A stretch of DNA of 64,000 bases from Sphaerosporella brunnea (Eukaryota; Ascomycota; Pezizomycetes; Pezizales; Pyronemataceae): the NCBI GenBank assembly GCA_008704415.1, contig VXIS01000186.1, positions 1-64,000 on the forward strand, read 5' to 3'. The position numbers were made by a program, and so were the translations under genes. The notes under the pieces are model-generated. The model saw nothing but the letters and a program-made list of their open reading frames with translations, made no database searches and was not told the DNA's origin. The number at the start of each line of letters is the position of its first letter. Positions within the stretch are counted from its first letter, which is position 1. Below, piece after piece: positions 31,620-42,086 of the stretch.

Positions 31620-32110
31620 TTACGCCAACCCCCGTCGTATGATGGACCCACCAAGAAACACCTCGTAACAACCGGCAATCCGAGCTTCGGAACTACAAAG
31701 GAGTCCCTCAAGACCAGCGATGAGCGTGTCAAGTTCCAGAGCGATCCCGCCGTCGAAGCCACTGAGTGTAAAGAAGCCAGCATGGAAAGCATGACAGGTC
31801 TGTGCGTTCCTATCTTTTGCTTTTCTCTTTTATCGGAAACCAACATGTTGCAGCGGGGGGGGCGGGGGCATAGATGTCCAGAAGGGGTTCCAAGGCGAAC
31901 ATGTCTTGCTCCTCGAAGCGGTGGGCTTACAAAGAAAACCTGGCACATTCCCGTGGGATTCTCCCTTTGCCTCCGCCACGCCGCTGGAGGGAAAGAGCTC
32001 GTGTTCGCGCAAGACCTCGTCTTGCTGGTCTGCGAGTTGCATTTGCAGATCCGATCCACGATATCCGCGTGCAAGAGCGCGATTTGGCCATTTCCGTGAA
32101 GGAAGAACCG
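31620..32110 (+). pseudogene. Second gene relic, family unknown
   Basis: About 31640-31797 in one frame reads YDGPTKKHLVTTGNPSFGTT and EATECKEASMESM. A possible intron runs from GTCTGTG at 31799 to TGTTGCAG at about 31853. After it, another frame reads QKGFQGEHVLLLEAVGLQRK followed by PGTFPWDSPFASATPLE. Then a shift leads to AQDLVLLVCELHLQIRST. These segments look protein-like in composition, but the frames do not join cleanly, and G and A runs (31855-31868, 32116-32132) intervene. It could be the 3' part of the NTPase relic or a separate gene. Family not recognised. Confidence 0.35.
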
Positions 32111-32310
32111 TCCGAAAAAAAAAAAAAAAAAATTAAAAAAAATTCAGCGATATCTGCTGAGATGTAGAAGGTTGGGCTTCGACTCGTTGCTTACATTCTT
32201 TTCGCAGCCGATGCATAATCTTATTGACATCGTGCATTGCACTTCACGCTCTCGTCGCTTCTTGCCTGCATTAACCGCGTCGCGCAGCGCTTGTGCGATA
32301 CACCGCCGGG

Positions 32311-32355
32311 CTAAGCGGCCTCTAAGCGCATCGCTAAGCGGCCTCTAAGCGCATC
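32311..32355. repeat. 22-bp direct repeat, two copies
   Basis: The unit ctaagcggcctctaagcgca is present twice, separated only by tcg. Each unit itself contains ctaagcg twice, so it is a small nested duplication in non-coding DNA. Confidence 0.85.
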
Positions 32356-34082
32356 CTTTTTCGTCGAAACAAGACGGACCACAACTAACATAGAGATGAT
32401 AGGTGGCGAGCCCTAGGACGACTAAACCAACAGTAGCCGGCCTAAATATCCGGACGGCTGCTTTACACGGCTACCAAAGTGCGCCGCGAGTGATTTTTAG
32501 TGAAGTTCCCAAAAACAAAAAAAAAAAAAAAAAAAAAGCCCCGCTCACCCAAACACTCCACGGCGCGAGTGGGGATCATCGCCCGCCCGGCAACATACAT
32601 ACGATGCTCGGCTGGAGGTGTATAAATAGTTGAGGCCCTGGAGTGGTGCCTCCGCCAATGTGCAGCAAGCAGCTGGGAGGTTTTTTAAAAGCCGGTTGAT
32701 GAATGCTTTACACCGTGTTAGGATTGTATCGTAATTGCTGTGTTTACTTTAGTTCCCCGCTTCGTGTAGCGAGCGCAGAGGGCCGCCCGCCCACCGCAGA
32801 AACAGCCGTAACCGGCCCCGGGCTGGCTGTTGAGAACACTGCATACCCATTCACACACACACAGACACACAGAGACAGCGGTGATTGCTATCAAGGAATA
32901 TACATGATCACCATCCATACATGCATAGGTCTGGAGATATCTCGGAGCTCTTCGGGGGGATATTCTGGCCGGTCGTGGTGGTGATGGTGGTGGGTACAGG
33001 TAAGCTTTGGCTCAGGCCATAAAGCCAGCCTGTCGTGACGATGATGGTGTAATTGATTTGACGGCTGGGGGACTCGGACTCGTTTTTTTTTTTTGGTTTT
33101 TTTTTTTCGCCGAACATTGGTCGGCATGCAGGCGGGGGCCCAAGTCGCGGTAGTGAATGCCCTTGTGCTCAACCAAAGCCCCCCTATCATACCGCCGGGG
33201 GGAGGGCGTAAAACTGGGAAGCTTGGTTTTGAAGGAGGCAAAATACACTGAACGAGGTATGTATCTTGCGCTTTCAAGTTCAAGTGCAGAGGGCAACTGT
33301 AGACAGTCAGCTGGTGGCATTACAGCCCCAGCCCCCCCCCCGGCAAGACAGGTCCACGGCACCCCCCATACCGTGACAAGTTATGATAACATGAGTGACT
33401 GTAGATAAACCACGTCTGATGTTGCGTTTTGCGGTCTTGCTAGCTTCTAAGTGTAGCGTTCATGAAAGTGTCGCTTTTGGGTTGAAGTTTTTAAACTAGG
33501 GAGTCAATAAAGTCCCATCACACTGAGGAATGGGTTTAGAACCTCTGGAAACCCGTTGACGACTTTCTTTATAAGCTGTCAACGGCTTAGTCAACGCATT
33601 TTTTTGTGTTTCGTCGTGAAATCGCCGCCGGAGAAGGGGGTGGATCCTCCATGATGTACGTGTATTCGGCACTTTTGACACTGCGGGGGATAGTAGAGTG
33701 ATATCACATGAACCACTTCCCTGGCACTGGCGGTGATATGCTTCCAGATCTGTATTCCTTCCCCGCCTCGCTACACATCCCGACCGACCCAATGCAATCT
33801 AATCCACCTCTTATTCACAGCCCAACACACCATCAGCAGCACAAAACACAAAACAACGCAAGCAAGCTCAATGCACATGCACCCCAAACACAGAACAAAA
33901 AAGCAAAACACCAACAGCACTAACAGCACTAAAGAGATAAAAAAAAATAAAGAAGTAAAAATAGTCCCCGATCCTGCGGCCTCAACCCCCGCAACCAATC
34001 CCTACCCACCCCACCTACGACGTGCACAGCGCCAAACAGGCGTCCACAGCCGCGCCAACCCTATCATCAGCGTCAGCATCAC
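32356..34082. other. Intergenic downstream of VPS9
   Basis: A-run 32516-32537, T-runs 33084-33108, a GT/CA-rich stretch at 32850-32878 and CCACCATCACCACCACGACC-like units on the minus strand at 32970-32998. No gene is seen. A-rich sequence at 33840-33960 lies just beyond the VPS9 stop. Confidence 0.4.
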
Positions 34083-36284
34083 TCACTCGCCCACGCCAAC
34101 CACGCCCTTCAACGCAAGAAAAACCCACCGGCCCTCCTTCATATTAACGACATCACAAATGACCTCTCTATCCAGACTGGGGAACATTCTCTGCAGAGTC
34201 TCAACCACATGTTCATACTCCATTCTTCCGATCCTCGCCGCCTCCTCCGCCTCCGCGCTCGCTTGCCGAGCCGCCGCTTCCTCCGCGTACCGTCGCGTTC
34301 CCCCGCGCCCGCCCACAGCCGTCAATACAGGGTCTACCTCTGAGGGATTCGGTGATAGCCTTGGTATTACTGCTGGCCCGCTTTCATCGTTGAAGATGCG
34401 GCCGATTGTGGAGAGCGGTCTTTGCAGGGAACGCAGGAGGCCGGCTACGGCGACCTTTTCTTCCGAGCCTGAGGAGTCGGGGTCTGCAGACTTTGGCGGG
34501 GGAGGAGGTGGGGACGGGGGAGGCGGTCGCTCCGCGATCTGGGCTACCGCAGCTTCGACGTTGCGTTCGAACTCCTCGGCGGAGATAGTGAGGGAGGAGC
34601 GGTCTAGATTTTCAATAAACTGGATAGCGCCCATGAGGGAGCTGAGGTAATATCCAGCTTCGCCCGTAAGCTTGTCTGGGTTTCGGAAGCGGAGGATGTA
34701 CTGTACGTTGCTGACCAGGTGCTCCGGATTTGCGCGAAGAACCACGTAAATGAGGAGTGGTACGAATTTGTCCGCGCTTTCTTCGCTTTTGGAGTGCCGG
34801 AGAAGCCCAAAAATCACCTTGCAACAGTTGAGAACGCAGATAACCTTGTCTCGTGGTGCACGATAGCTGCCGATCTTCAACATCTCCTTTACGGCCAGCT
34901 CCAGAAACCGACGCCCTCCTTCCCCGCTTACCGTGTCCCCAATGTCGAGATGCTCCTCCCGGATCCATGAGTAGATGCGCACCTTCTGTGAGAGGATGCT
35001 GTCTCGCTCCACGTCCTCCTGGTGCTGTCCCCTTCTCCCCGGAAACCGCTCGTCCACGCGTCCTTTGCCATCATGCAGTGGGATGGCGGGGGAAAAGGTC
35101 TGCGTGTACAATCGATTCATGACCAGCTTCTCCATTCCCTCCATCGCGTTGTCCATCTCCACGTCTCCAACCTCACGCCACACCTCGCACATATCCATCT
35201 TGCCGTAGATAAAGGTGAGGAAATCGCGTATGATCTTGACCTGCTCATGCACCATCCACTGCTTCTTCGCGAATTCGTTCAGGAAGCTGCGTAAGAACTT
35301 CGCTACGGGATCCGCCGACCGATGTCGCAGCTGGGCCAGAAATCGGTGGAAATCAAAGGGTAAGTCCTCGTCTGGGGGCGGCGGTCGATGCGGCGTTGGT
35401 TTCGCCGTGTTGACTGCTGGGGAGGTAGGCGAGATCGGTGATAGCGCAGGGTTCGGCGAGGAAGCGGGCGAGATGCGCGTTTCTACTTTGAGTTGCAAGG
35501 TGGCTACATCGGGCTCGTTGGTGGACGGAGCCGAGAGAGATGAGCTCCGGGGGGGATGCAAAGTCAGAGGAGAACCTATTGAAGACGCCGTAGACGGTAT
35601 GCGCTGTAGCTGCTCTCCCCCAATCGAGGCACGATGGCTCTTTTCGAATAGGTCGTGGATCACCGACTGCGTGCCGTCATTCTCGTCGTCCGATGGAGGC
35701 TGCGATTTGCTCGTACTACTATTACCGCCCCCAAAATTGGTATTCAGCCCTGGTAGCGGTGAGGTGGGTCTGCTCGGCACCGGCGTCACTGGGGGTTGGT
35801 CCAGGTAGATTCGGTCTTTGGGTAGAAAATCTTTGGGTGGGACATCTTTTGGCGGCGGAGCTGGCGGAGGTGGAGATGCCACTAGCGGCTTCAGGGTAGC
35901 ATCTTTGATCGGCGTGAAAGGTCTCTTTTTGTCGGTGGCAGTGGTGGTGGTGGTGTTCTCCGTCTCGGGGGGATTGATGGTAAGGTTCTCGAAAGCGGAC
36001 AGCTCCGAATCGGGCTTCGTTTGCAAGGCTGGAGCCGAGACGAAATCGCCGAACTCGGCGGACATGGGGTCGGAGTCGGATTCAGTTGTTTCAGTGGCTG
36101 CTTCGCTGTTGTTGTTTCTCAGCTCCTTGTCCTCGGGCTTCGGCTGTTTTGACTTGGGGGCAGTGGTGGCCACGTCCTCCTCCACGGCTTTCCCCGCGTC
36201 CATGTCCACCTCCTTCGCCAGCACCTCACTGCGACCCGACGCCGTCTCGTCGGGGATTTCTCTGGAGGGGAGCTGGTCGACCAT
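34083..36284 (-). CDS. VPS9: Vps9-type Rab5 guanine nucleotide exchange factor with CUE domain
   Basis: A single exon encodes 733 residues. The first 300 are acidic and Ser/Pro-rich, probably disordered. A helical segment follows (LPFDFHRFLAQLRHRSADPV, about 305), as in the helical bundle before VPS9 domains. The VPS9 core is unmistakable: ADKFVPLLIYVVLRANPEHL, VSNVQYILRF, GEAGYYLSSLMGAIQFIENL (about 505-560). A Pro-rich linker leads to a C-terminal CUE domain with LQRMFPSLDREVICDVV (about 695-712). In yeast, Vps9 activates Vps21/Ypt51 (Rab5) on endosomes and its CUE domain binds ubiquitin, coupling the GEF to ubiquitinated cargo; the same role is expected. The fungal protein is longer than the yeast one mainly in its N-terminus. 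The start is the first ATG after a GA-rich leader (36290-36480). Confidence 0.93.
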   Translation of the reverse strand: MVDQLPSREIPDETASGRSEVLAKEVDMDAGKAVEEDVATTAPKSKQPKPEDKELRNNNSEAATETTESDSDPMSAEFGDFVSAPALQTKPDSELSAFENLTINPPETENTTTTTATDKKRPFTPIKDATLKPLVASPPPPAPPPKDVPPKDFLPKDRIYLDQPPVTPVPSRPTSPLPGLNTNFGGGNSSTSKSQPPSDDENDGTQSVIHDLFEKSHRASIGGEQLQRIPSTASSIGSPLTLHPPRSSSLSAPSTNEPDVATLQLKVETRISPASSPNPALSPISPTSPAVNTAKPTPHRPPPPDEDLPFDFHRFLAQLRHRSADPVAKFLRSFLNEFAKKQWMVHEQVKIIRDFLTFIYGKMDMCEVWREVGDVEMDNAMEGMEKLVMNRLYTQTFSPAIPLHDGKGRVDERFPGRRGQHQEDVERDSILSQKVRIYSWIREEHLDIGDTVSGEGGRRFLELAVKEMLKIGSYRAPRDKVICVLNCCKVIFGLLRHSKSEESADKFVPLLIYVVLRANPEHLVSNVQYILRFRNPDKLTGEAGYYLSSLMGAIQFIENLDRSSLTISAEEFERNVEAAVAQIAERPPPPSPPPPPPKSADPDSSGSEEKVAVAGLLRSLQRPLSTIGRIFNDESGPAVIPRLSPNPSEVDPVLTAVGGRGGTRRYAEEAAARQASAEAEEAARIGRMEYEHVVETLQRMFPSLDREVICDVVNMKEGRWVFLALKGVVGVGE

Positions 36285-37598
36285 CTCGGCGCGTGGGGAA
36301 CGCCGGCGGGGATGGAGGGGGGATAAGGTGAGGGGCTGGCTTCGGTTGGAGATAGAGACGGCCGCTCTTTAACCTAGAGATAGCGGTGGGGGGGGGGGGG
36401 GAGGGGAGATTGGGGGAACTGCTTCCCTTCGGTTCGTCCTCGTTCCTTCTTTCTTTCTCGTTCTCTCTCTCGTTGTGGGATTGGTGGGCTGGGGGATGGT
36501 GTCGCGGGCTGCTACTGGCGGGCGGGAAGCAGTGTGGATGGGTTCTGGGCCTTCGATCGTTCACTTCTTCCCAGTTCAGCCTCCCGCTGCTGCGTTTCCT
36601 GTTTCACCGCCGACGAAAGCCCCACCAACCAGAGCCATCACGTGAACCGGGGGATGACGGTGGAGGACGAAAACGGCGATCTGCGGACGGACACGCTCGT
36701 GGACACGCTGACGGACGCTTCTCTCTTTTTATGCCGGCGAAGGAAACGTGCAGCTTTGTATCGTTCTTTGGATGTGTCAGTACCGTCCGGATATATCCCA
36801 TCGCATCGCTACCGGTCTGTTGCTGAATACACCCAGCAGAGTTCTCATCGCTTCGCATGCATCTTCTCTCTGAAACGAAACAGTCGTCTCGGGAGCAGCC
36901 GACGGGCGATGCAAGTCGCAACCAGACCCAGCCGTCTGCGCATGCATGCGGGGTGATGTGTATGAATACGGTTCGCTACATGCTTGGTATCACAAATTTG
37001 AAATGTCGATCAATAAAGCAGCTGGGTTGCAAAACGGCGGATTGATACATATCATTGGGTAAAGTGCATTACTAATCCCTCTTCGAGTGTCAAGCGGCTT
37101 GCGGTCATACATTCTCACTCTCCCCCGCTCCAGCCCGCTGCTGTGGTGGACATTCGGAGCAAGGAACCTCCGAACCTCCTGGCGCCCCAGCCAGAAAACT
37201 GTATAAAAAGCATTGTAAGCTCTTCGTTTATAGAATTACGCCACGGATATAGTACCCTCAGCTTCCTCCAGGCAAAGCCTTTCTATCTACTGCGTGTGGG
37301 CGGCCACTTAATAACCCGCCAACATCAACGGCCATAGCTGACAACACACTGGCAACTGTAGGCTTGAATATGGTGTCCTTCATATGTGCGGAACACGCAC
37401 GCATTGTAGACCTAACGCGTCTACATCCTACGTACTTATAAGCTTAATATCTAGAGGTCAGTGCGGTGTCTTATGTAGACACCCCGGTTCGGCCCGCCAT
37501 AGAGGCAAAAGTTTCCAATTCTCCGAATCTTCAGCCTTACAGCTCTAGATAAATATTCCTCCCAGCCGCCTGGTATCACACCGTCCCATCACGCAGCA
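36285..37598. other. Intergenic between VPS9 and the tyrosinase relic
   Basis: The VPS9 leader is very purine/pyrimidine-biased: G-run 36388-36400 and TTTCTTTCTCGTTCTCTCTC at about 36449-36472. A motif at 37100-37121 matches 17147-17168 with one change. No gene is seen. Confidence 0.45.
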
Positions 37599-38764
37599 AT
37601 GTCCCTCCTCCTCCTCCTCCTCCTCCTCCTCCTCCTCCTCCCCCTCCTCCTCCTCCCCCTCCTCCTCTCCCTCCCCTTCCTCCCCGCTGCGCCAACCCCA
37701 AAAACCCACGCCAGCCCGCCACCGCGGCGCGAATGGCGCATCCTCAGCACCACCGAAAAAGCGGCTACATCTCAGCGGTGCAGTGTCTGCAGTCCCTCCC
37801 GCCTCGCAAGCGCTCGCCTCCCGCGTGCCAGGCTCCAGAAGCCGCTTCGAAGGCTTTCTCGGGGTGCACATCCTCCTCACGGACAGCGTCCACTTCGTAG
37901 GCCACTTCCACGCCTGGCACCGGCTGCTGCTCATCACCTATGAAGCAGCCCTAAGAAACGAATGCAACCATACCGGCGCGCAGCCGTACTGGGCCTGGAC
38001 ACTGGATGTGCACAGCAACAGCAGGACCATGTCCTCGCCAGTCTCCTCCGCCGAAACTGGCTTTGACGGTAACGGCGCGTGGGTTGAAAACAACCTCCGT
38101 CCCGCACATCAAGATACCGGGCCGCACCGGCGGTGGGTGCGTCACCACGGGGCCGTTCGCGAACTTGACGCTGCACCTTGGACCCACGGAGGTAGTAGAT
38201 ACGTCGGAACCGCATTGTTTGACGCGGGATATTGCGCCAGAGGTGATGCGGCTGGGGTTGAATGGGAGCTTTGTGGCTACTGCGTTGGACGCAGAGACTT
38301 TTGCCGAGTTTGATGTTGTCGCCCAGGGTGGGATTACGTATGAGGCTGTTACGTATCATGCCGGTGGGCATCTCGGTCTGCCTCTCTTTCTCTCTCTCTC
38401 CCCCTTTACGGCTGCTGACAACGCCTCATATCGATAAGTGTGGGCGGAGAGCTGGAAACCATCGCAGATATCTATGCCTCCCCAGGCGACCCGCTGTTTT
38501 ATCTCCACCACGCGAATATGAACTGGATATGGCGGCGATGGCAGAGCCAGGATCTGGGAAAGAGGCTGGAAGATATTGCGGGCCCTGGTACGCAGTGGCC
38601 CCCCCCCCCCCCAATTCAATTTTGAGGGCGTGGACGTGCCGAGTGTGTATGGAAATGTTACCTTAGATACCGTGTTGGATTTTAGGGGCCTGACGGGGAA
38701 TGCCACGGTCAGGGAGGTTATGGATATTAGGGGTGGCGGGAGGGTTTGCTATGGGTATGCTTAG
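37599..38764 (+). pseudogene. Tyrosinase, broken by several frameshifts
   Basis: Copper-binding motifs are clear but lie in different frames. A leucine-rich signal sequence from (CTC)n starts at ATG 37599 and reaches REWRILSTTEKAA. YISAVQCLQSLP is one frame over (37766). The CuA region VHILLTDSVHFVGHFHAWHR with QPYWAWTLD and FDGNGAW is in a third frame (about 37860-38090). IPGRTGGGCVTTGPFANLTL is in another (about 38115-38175), ending near YHAGGHLG, where an intron (GTCTGCC at 38372) is likely. CuB ASPGDPLFYLHHANMNWIWR follows (about 38475-38535). A last shift occurs in a run of about 14 C (38599-38612) before FEGVDVPSVYGN. At least four shifts are not explained by introns. An intact enzyme would be a secreted type-3 copper phenol oxidase. 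Confidence 0.75.
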
Positions 38765-40097
38765 AGGAGCTTTTGTTGATAATGCCACCACAATGTAGGA
38801 GTAGGTACTCTCTTCGCAAGCAGCATCATCCGGGGGTTTGGGGAACTAATCTAGCTAGCTCATGAAGAATCCGACGGAACGGCGCCCCACGTCTCTCAAA
38901 AAGCTATCACAGTCGACTCCCTCTATCGGGAACTTGACGCAATAGCGACGGGCGATTGCATCTTGCCTCTATACTGAATGTAAGCATTAAGGTACCCATT
39001 TGCATAAGAGGTATTATAACTAGCTATGCATGATCATAAGTAGGTACGTATGTAAGTACGTAAGTAAGGTAAGTACGTCAAGCTTATGTTAGAGGAGTCG
39101 AAATCTCGAGAGACGAGCAGACCCCAAGTGAGCGGTTGTTCATCATCGTGCGGATAGCGGTCATAATTCATCACTCGCCACCTTGAACAGCCGCAAGGCC
39201 GCGGCTAATACCGACCCCTTTCACAGGCTATTGGCTTTATTTTGTACGGCTTGTAGCTTGATGTCGGGAGTTTTACATTGCTGTGGCTTTGTCGGAAGTA
39301 AGCACATGGAGATGGTTGTATCGATCAGAATTGTAAAGGATGTCAATGGGCGGGCAGGACAGTCTGAAGCTGTTATCGAGTTGGATACATAAGTCTCAAC
39401 CCGAATGAGTTATATTTACCCATCTCGATCTCGGACCTTTATCACGACATGCGGAGAACGGCGCCAATGCCGAGGCTGTCCATGCCGAACTGAGAGCGAA
39501 AATTCCGTCGCAGGCCGATTCGCAATATACCCTAATGCTTGCGAACTGTCGGATTATGTATGATGCGAGGGGCATCTGAAACCATATTCTTCCCGTCCCT
39601 CCGAGACCTCGGGATGCCGAGCAACTCGGCACGAGGAAATCGGTTAGCGGCATGCCATCTGAGCTTGGCGTCTTGGATCACGTCATTTCGTTGTCGATCG
39701 TCACAACGGCCCGGCGGAGAGTCCAGCTTTATGGCCCCGCTTGATCATCTTCGCTCCTTCCCGCGGCAGCATAACTTCCCCACGGACCGCATGATTTGGT
39801 CTTCTGCGATTGGCTGTGTCAAACTATGTGTCCGCTAGCTAGACTCTTGCTCGACACTTGAAACACTCGGTCACGGTGGTTAATGAGCGCGCTTCCACTG
39901 TATCTAGCGATGCATTGAGACGATCCGGCAAGCGCTTCATGGTTTATCCCAGGCCAGGAACAGTAAAATCGGGCGCTGACGCGGAAGTATGGACGTGGGG
40001 CACGGGAGAGCAAGATGGAACCGAATACATAAGGGCGCACCGCACGTTTCAGGTCTCTACCTCTGACCAGCTTCTCCTCATCGCCTGTTGAACAGCC
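38765..40097. other. Intergenic upstream of the permease
   Basis: A tract at about 39040-39077 repeats gtaagtacgtaagtaaggta-like units, a motif also seen near 21955 and 29925. The last 150 bp before 40098 should contain the permease promoter; no clear TATA was seen. No gene is seen. Confidence 0.45.
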
Positions 40098-42086
40098 ATG
40101 GCCTCCGCCTCCGGCGTCGCATCGCCGTACCAGGAAAACGCGAATGCGTTCGCTGCCCGCGGGGGCGTCGAAAAGAAGGAGGAGGATGTGTCGAAGGATC
40201 ACGAGTTTGGAGATCTCGAGGGCGATTTCGATGCGGGGTCATCGTACGATACCACCAAGCGGAAGCTCAAACCGCGTCATATTCAAGTACGTCGGGTTGG
40301 CGTCTCCGGTGATTGAGGACTGACGGGGTGGATTTTCAGCTCATGGGAATCGGAGGCACCATTGGTACAGCGCTGTTTGTACAAATTGGAAGAGCGTTGA
40401 TGAAGGGTGGGCCGGCCAGTCTGTTTCTCGCGTTCACTTTCTGGTATGTGAAGGAATCAAGCCCAAATTCATGGTAAAAAAAACTATTGACACTGATGTG
40501 AGCCAAACAGGTGCACCGTAATCCTTGCCGTCAATAATGCAATCTCTGAAATGGTTACCTTCATGCCTATCACTTCGCCGTTTGTCCGGTTTGCCGCAAG
40601 ATTCGTAGACGAGAGCTTTGGCGTGGCCGCAGGATGGAATTTCTTCATATTTGTATCACTCACCATTCCCTACCCTTGGTCCTGTCCAAGCTGTGGGGCA
40701 AACTGCGGACGGAACGATTCTCACTATCCGTTGGGTTAGGAAGCTGCATTGGTGCCATTCGAGATCGTTGCATGCACGCAAATATTGGATTTCTGGGGGG
40801 CTTCTGAGACGGTGCCTACTGGTGCTATAATTGCCATATGCATCTTTCTGTACGCGTGAGTATCCATTAACCCAGATGGGCATTTATGTGGGAGATTCTA
40901 AGGCTTCCCGTTTGTTCCAGCGCCATAAACTCGACAGTGGTGAAATATTATGGTGAGAGTGAATTCTGGTATGTATGCAGACCTTCAATTCCACAGAAGA
41001 TCACTCGTCTGACTGCTTTTCAGGCTCGCACTCGGCAAGATGCTCCTCATCATCGGTCTCCTCTGCTTCACCTTCATCACCATGGTTGGAGGCAACCCCA
41101 AACACGACGCTTACGGTTTCCGATATTGGAAAAATCCGGGAGCTTTCGCCGAACACTACGAAACCGGCGGTCTGGGCAAATTCATGGGTCTCGTGGCGTG
41201 TCTAATCCAGGCCTCATTCACCATTGCAGGACCAGATTACGTCGCTATTTCAGCCGGAGAAGCCGAGGACCCACGTAGAGTGATGCCCGCCGCCTTCAAG
41301 GCCGTGACCTATCGTCTTGCTGCATTCTTCGTCCTGGGCTCTCTGGCTATCGGTGTTGTGGTTCCGTACAACGACCCAGAAATGGTAGCGGCGTTCGGAG
41401 AAGGGAAGCCCGGTGCCGCTGCCTCCCCGTACGTATTGGCCATGACCCGCCTCGGTATCAGTGGTCTTCCGCACCTCGTCAATGCACTCGTCCTCACGGC
41501 TGCGTTCTCAGCCGGGAACTCATACGTTTACTGTTCCTCGCGGTGTCTCTACGGACTAGCACTAGACGGCCACGCGCCGAAATTCTTCACACGTTGCACG
41601 AAACACGGGATTCCGATCTATGCGGTTCTGGTGTCTCTGGGATTCGGGCTGCTGTCGTTCCTGCAGCTCTCCAATTCGGCTTCCGTCGTGCTGAGTTGGT
41701 TCATCTCCCTGGTCACCGCTTCGCAGCTCATCAACTTCTCGGTCATGTCGATCTCCTATTTGTGTTTCCGGCGCGCACTCGCGGCGCAGGGGATCGCGAG
41801 GGATTCGTTGCCGCACACTACTTACTGGCAGCCGTACACTACGTACTTTGCGCTGCTGTGCACAGGCACTATGTGCATCGTCGGCGGCTACGAAGTGTTT
41901 CTGCCCGGAAATTGGAATGTGCCCACCTTTCTGTTCAGTTACACCATGATCGCGGTGTTTCCGGCCATATCCATCGGGTGGAAGATCGTCAAGCGGACGG
42001 AAATGCCGGCGCCCGAGGATATCGACCTGTTCACTGAGGAGAGGGCAATTATTGATGCTTATGAGAAAAAATTATGTGCCTTCTGA
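40098..42086 (+). CDS. Amino acid permease, YAT/AGP2-like (APC superfamily)
   Basis: Six exons (40098-40286, 40340-40443, 40511-40652, 40740-40855, 40921-40968, 41024-42086; 1,662 bp) give 553 residues, all joins in frame. After a hydrophilic N-terminus comes KRKLKPRHIQLMGIGGTIGT, the hallmark start of yeast-type amino acid transporters (TM1). Later family motifs are ISEMVTFMPITSPFVRFAAR, EAALVPFEIVACTQILDFW, the conserved loop NPKHDAYGFRYWKNPGAF, FTIAGPDYVAISAGEAEDPR and SAGNSYVYCSSRCLYGLALD. About 12 membrane spans are expected in the plasma membrane, importing amino acids with protons. The loop order and the GFRYW motif resemble AGP2-like members, which transport or sense amino acids, polyamines or carnitine; the substrate cannot be read from sequence. 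Intron 3 (87 bp) ends in GGTTAG. Confidence 0.92.

Noticed and set aside
33733..34650. 305-codon plus-strand frame
   Set aside because: Its 3' part is antisense to the VPS9 coding region and its 5' part is A-rich non-coding sequence.
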